Assembly: GCA_007116095.1 (NCBI GenBank)
Contig: SKJD01000124.1
Location: forward strand, 1-9,092
DNA length: 9,092 nt
Direction: 5' to 3'
Source of the DNA: Candidatus Hydrogenedentota bacterium
GTDB lineage: Bacteria; Hydrogenedentota; Hydrogenedentia; Hydrogenedentales; SCBR16-9
Every line of letters starts with the position of its first letter. The stretch's first letter is position 1. The notes under the pieces are model-generated. The model saw nothing but the letters and a program-made list of their open reading frames with translations. It was not told the DNA's origin and ran no database searches. A program made the translations under genes and the position numbers. This document shows, in pieces, positions 7,075-9,092 of this stretch.

Positions 7075-7749
7075 ATGCCCCGCAGCAGCAATATGGAGCT
7101 CTTTCGGCTGGCGGCGATGGTGGTCGGGCTTTCCATCGGTGTGGTGGTCTTGCTATACGGCCTGAATGTCGGTTTCCGGGCCGTGGCCGCTTATTTCAAC
7201 GAGGAGGTGCCCGCGGAAACCGTCCCTGACTATAACCGCGCTCTGGATATGCTGGCCCGTGGCGAGAACCCGGTGTCGGCGCTGGAAGAGGCCTTGCGGG
7301 CGTTGCGCTACCACGACACGTCGGAAAACCGGGCAATCGCCAACCAGGTGCGTGACGTACTGGTAGGCGAAGTGGAAGGCCTGCTGCGTCAGGAACCCTG
7401 GCGCAAGGCGAACTTCGACCGCGCCTCCGCATTGGCCTCGCGCGCCGCCGGAATTGACAACCACAGCCGAATCCGCGAACTGCACAACCTGGTTAATCAG
7501 GAAATTGCGGCCTATAAAATGGTGTTACGTTCGGTTGATGTCAACGCCGGCACGGCGACCTTCATCTTGAATAATCCGTATCTGGACGCCATCGAAGAAA
7601 CCGTTCAGGAAGGGGAATATGTGCAGGGACGTTTTCTGGTGGCCAGCATGACAGCGCGCGAAGTTCGATTACTCGATTCCCGCTACGAAACGAATCGGGG
7701 CTTTCGGCGTATCGTGTGCCGGGTCCTGGAACCGATATCCGCATCCTAA
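7075..7749 (+). CDS. Single-pass membrane protein with large extracytoplasmic domain, unknown function
   Basis: The 224-residue protein has a short basic N-terminus, one hydrophobic helix (residues about 10-30, AAMVVGLSIGVVVLLYGLNV), and then a soluble part that should face the periplasm. Residues about 50-150 are mostly helical with a TPR-like feel (DYNRALDMLARGENPVSALE, then EEALRALRYH) but no clean repeat. Residues about 150-218 are strand-rich: VDVNAGTATFILNNPY, then VQEGEYVQGRFLVASM and REVRLLDSRY. The short 'EGEYVQGRFLVASMTAREVRLL' pattern loosely recalls the periplasmic HR domains of GspC/PilP secretion and pilus proteins, but there is no secretion gene nearby and I would not name it so. 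The start has only a weak GGAAAG site (7064-7069); Met7 (7093) is an alternative. The TAA stop follows at 7747-7749. Confidence 0.8.
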   Translation: MPRSSNMELFRLAAMVVGLSIGVVVLLYGLNVGFRAVAAYFNEEVPAETVPDYNRALDMLARGENPVSALEEALRALRYHDTSENRAIANQVRDVLVGEVEGLLRQEPWRKANFDRASALASRAAGIDNHSRIRELHNLVNQEIAAYKMVLRSVDVNAGTATFILNNPYLDAIEETVQEGEYVQGRFLVASMTAREVRLLDSRYETNRGFRRIVCRVLEPISAS

Positions 7750-7801
7750 GCGGTTGTAGCCACAACGCCCACTCGCCACGCGCCGCAAGCACAATAGGCG
7801 C

Positions 7802-7830
7802 TTACAACACTTAATATGGTATTCTATAAA
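7802..7830 (+). promoter_or_regulatory. Candidate sigma-70-type promoter for the lipoprotein gene
   Basis: TTACAA (7802-7807, 3/6 match) and TATAAA (7825-7830, 5/6 match) are 17 bases apart, in a clearly AT-rich stretch within GC-rich surroundings. A leader of about 78 bases would precede the start at 7915. The 165-base gap after the previous gene favours a separate promoter here. Confidence 0.45.
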
Positions 7831-7914
7831 TAATTTGATACCGGCGCTCAGGAATCTTCGCCACGTATGGCGCACCAATTAATCTGAAAAACCAACACAG
7901 GAACCATTTTTTTC

Positions 7915-8547
7915 ATGCACCAAGTCAGTACAATGCGTATGCTCTTATCACTGGTCATTCTAAGTGTTATTCTAACGGGAGGGTGTGCCCGAGTAAGCGG
8001 CTTTGTTGGCATGGAAGAACCCCTGGGCGAATACACAGGCACCCAGGAACAGCATGAAGCCGGAAGCCGGGCCTATTACGAGCAGCAGCTTCAGGCAACG
8101 TTGCAAGCCTATATTCAGGCGGAAGAAAATACCGGCGACCAGAATCAGGTTATCCGTCGCAGGCCCTATTTCCTGAAAGAATATTCCGAATATCCCAACG
8201 GCTTGCAGGGCGCTTCCATCACCATACATGAAACGGATTCGGTGACATCGCCCTATACCGCCGAGGTGACCATCCCCAAGGTGCGATACGCCACCCAAAT
8301 GCACCGCAGCCGGGGTGATGCCCAGGCGGACAACAACTTCCTGCGGGATACCGGCACGGAAACCTTAAACTTCGAGTTACGTGGCGGAAACTGGATTCGT
8401 GTTGGCGGCCTCTTTGTCCCGGACCGCACGGAAGAATTTGTGAATGGGGGATGGGAAGACGTTGTGCGTGAAGTAGAGCGGCGCGCCGACCCCGACTATG
8501 CACCCGGTTGGTTTGAACGCACGTGGCGGCGCATTCCAGGGCTCTAA
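7915..8547 (+). CDS. Probable lipoprotein of unknown function
   Basis: The 210-residue protein has a type II signal peptide: MHQVSTMRM, a hydrophobic core (LLSLVILSVIL) and TGGC with the lipidated Cys at 24. The -3 residue is Thr rather than the usual Leu, so the lipobox is slightly off consensus. The mature protein begins with a Gln/Glu-rich helical stretch (residues about 44-75, YYEQQLQATLQAYIQAEE). It then has a strand-rich region (ASITIHETDSVTSPYTAEVT, RGGNWIRVGGLFVPDRTEEF) and ends in a Trp/Arg-rich tail (PGWFERTWRRIPGL). I recognise no named family. The start is chosen for AGGAA (7899-7903) eleven bases upstream; Met7 and Met9 are alternatives. After the mature Cys comes ARV, with no Asp at +2, so in a Gram-negative it would be expected at the outer membrane. 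The next gene starts 52 bases downstream, suggesting an operon. Confidence 0.78.
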   Translation: MHQVSTMRMLLSLVILSVILTGGCARVSGFVGMEEPLGEYTGTQEQHEAGSRAYYEQQLQATLQAYIQAEENTGDQNQVIRRRPYFLKEYSEYPNGLQGASITIHETDSVTSPYTAEVTIPKVRYATQMHRSRGDAQADNNFLRDTGTETLNFELRGGNWIRVGGLFVPDRTEEFVNGGWEDVVREVERRADPDYAPGWFERTWRRIPGL

Positions 8548-8588
8548 TGCGGCCTTCGCATCATAGAGACAGGAACGCCAAACGACCT

Positions 8589-8602
8589 GGGGAGGGGTTG
8601 TG
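8589..8602 (+). promoter_or_regulatory. Ribosome binding site before the GTG-start membrane protein
   Basis: GGGGAGGGG (8589-8597) precedes two in-frame GTG codons. From GGAGG (8591-8595) the spacing is four bases to GTG 8600-8602 and ten to GTG 8606-8608. The second start is about equally plausible; the difference is two residues. Confidence 0.65.
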
Positions 8603-9092
8603 GACGTGTCGCGACAATTTCGTATAGCAGAATGGTGTATCATCGCCTTGGCAGTAGGGATAGCGTTGTGGGGTATGCGCGAAGTGCATCTCGGCGATTC
8701 CCTGGCAAGCCGCCTGGCGACGGTCTGGAGCCTGACCCATGAAGGCGCCTGGCGGATCGATCAACCGGAAAATCCGTTTACCCCACTGAGCGTGGACAAA
8801 TTCGAGCTGGACGGCCATATTTATTCTACGAAGCCGCCGGTTTTGCCGTTATTGATGACGGTTAAGTATTTGCTGTGGGACGCCGTGGTGGGGGTGGACC
8901 TCGGCAACCGGGACGAACTGCGCAGCTACATTCAGTTTGTCACGTTCACGGTTAATATTCTGCCGTTCTTGCTGATGCTCTGTTGCTTTCGTGGTCTACT
9001 CAATCGGCTGAACGTACCTGAGTGGACCCGTCTCTACACCCTTTTCGCCCTCGCGCTGGCCACCCAGTTAACCGGGTTCGCTTCGCAATTCA
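8600..9092 (+). CDS. Polytopic membrane protein, GT-C glycosyltransferase-like, truncated at window edge
   Basis: The frame starts at GTG 8600 and is open for 164 codons to the window end. A first membrane helix (residues about 9-26, IAEWCIIALAVGIALWGM) is followed by a long extracytoplasmic loop containing THEGAWRIDQP and DKFELDGHIYSTKPPVLPLL (Lys78, Pro79, Pro80). Two further hydrophobic segments follow (SYIQFVTFTVNILPFLLMLC and RLYTLFALALATQLTGF). An 'S/H-KPP' loop after the first helix is a feature of GT-C lipid-linked glycosyltransferases of the GT39/GT83 (PMT/ArnT) type, and the DGH.YS.KPP string recalls large membrane proteins in planctomycete-like genomes. The catalytic acidic motif expected near the first loop is not clearly recognisable. 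The function is tentative: transfer of a sugar from a polyprenyl-phosphate donor at the outer face of the membrane. It is probably co-transcribed with the lipoprotein upstream. Confidence 0.7.
   Translation, partial: MDVSRQFRIAEWCIIALAVGIALWGMREVHLGDSLASRLATVWSLTHEGAWRIDQPENPFTPLSVDKFELDGHIYSTKPPVLPLLMTVKYLLWDAVVGVDLGNRDELRSYIQFVTFTVNILPFLLMLCCFRGLLNRLNVPEWTRLYTLFALALATQLTGFASQF

Noticed and set aside
7747..7804. Inverted repeat TAAGCG / CGCTTA and small GTTGT/ACAAC stem after the single-pass membrane protein gene
   Set aside because: Arms are only 5-6 bases, the outer pair has a 46-base spacer, and there is no T-run; not convincing as an intrinsic terminator.
8547..8561. ATGCG / CGCAT hairpin at the lipoprotein stop codon
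   Set aside because: A five-base stem with no following T-run; too weak for a terminator, and the next gene probably shares the transcript.

Overview
The window looks like chromosomal DNA from a Gram-negative, non-model, possibly aquatic or environmental bacterium. The support is a probable lipoprotein, mixed ATG/GTG/TTG starts behind good purine-rich ribosome binding sites, moderately high GC, and several genes with no familiar enterobacterial counterpart. A few proteins, notably the four-cysteine zinc ribbon protein and the membrane protein with an 'YSTKPP' loop, are reminiscent of planctomycete-like or Hydrogenedentes-like genomes. That placement is an impression from memory and should carry little weight. 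I see no rRNA, tRNA, CRISPR array, transposase, integrase or phage gene.

Layout. Positions 1-3399 (minus strand) hold the first four genes of an Mrp/Mnh multisubunit Na+/H+ antiporter operon: mrpA, mrpB, mrpC and the start of mrpD, which runs off the left edge. The genes overlap or nearly abut, so they are surely co-transcribed. Positions 3400-3697 form a divergent intergenic region with no convincing gene. It has a candidate promoter for the rightward gene and three copies of an ATATYCCG motif. To the right, all on the plus strand, are: a parvulin-type prolyl isomerase with a SurA-like layout but no signal peptide (3698-4570); a formylglycine-generating enzyme with both catalytic cysteines intact (4654-5619); a class I SAM-dependent methyltransferase starting at TTG (5689-6510); a small zinc ribbon protein (6694-7032); a single-pass membrane protein with a large external domain (7075-7752); a probable lipoprotein (7915-8547); and the start of a polytopic membrane protein of GT-C glycosyltransferase type that runs off the right edge (8600-9092).

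How they may work together. The Mrp genes form one machine for monovalent cation/proton exchange and pH or salt homeostasis. The FGE and methyltransferase genes are close enough (69 nt) to be an operon, but no sulfatase or other obvious FGE substrate is visible here, so the target is unknown. The zinc ribbon and single-pass membrane protein genes look like a second small operon with its own promoter and a structured leader. The lipoprotein has another candidate promoter and may lead into the membrane glycosyltransferase-like gene. I find no clear evidence for a novel defence or mobile system. The most curious points are the orphan FGE/methyltransferase pair, the signal-less SurA-like isomerase, and the run of unclassified envelope genes at the right end.
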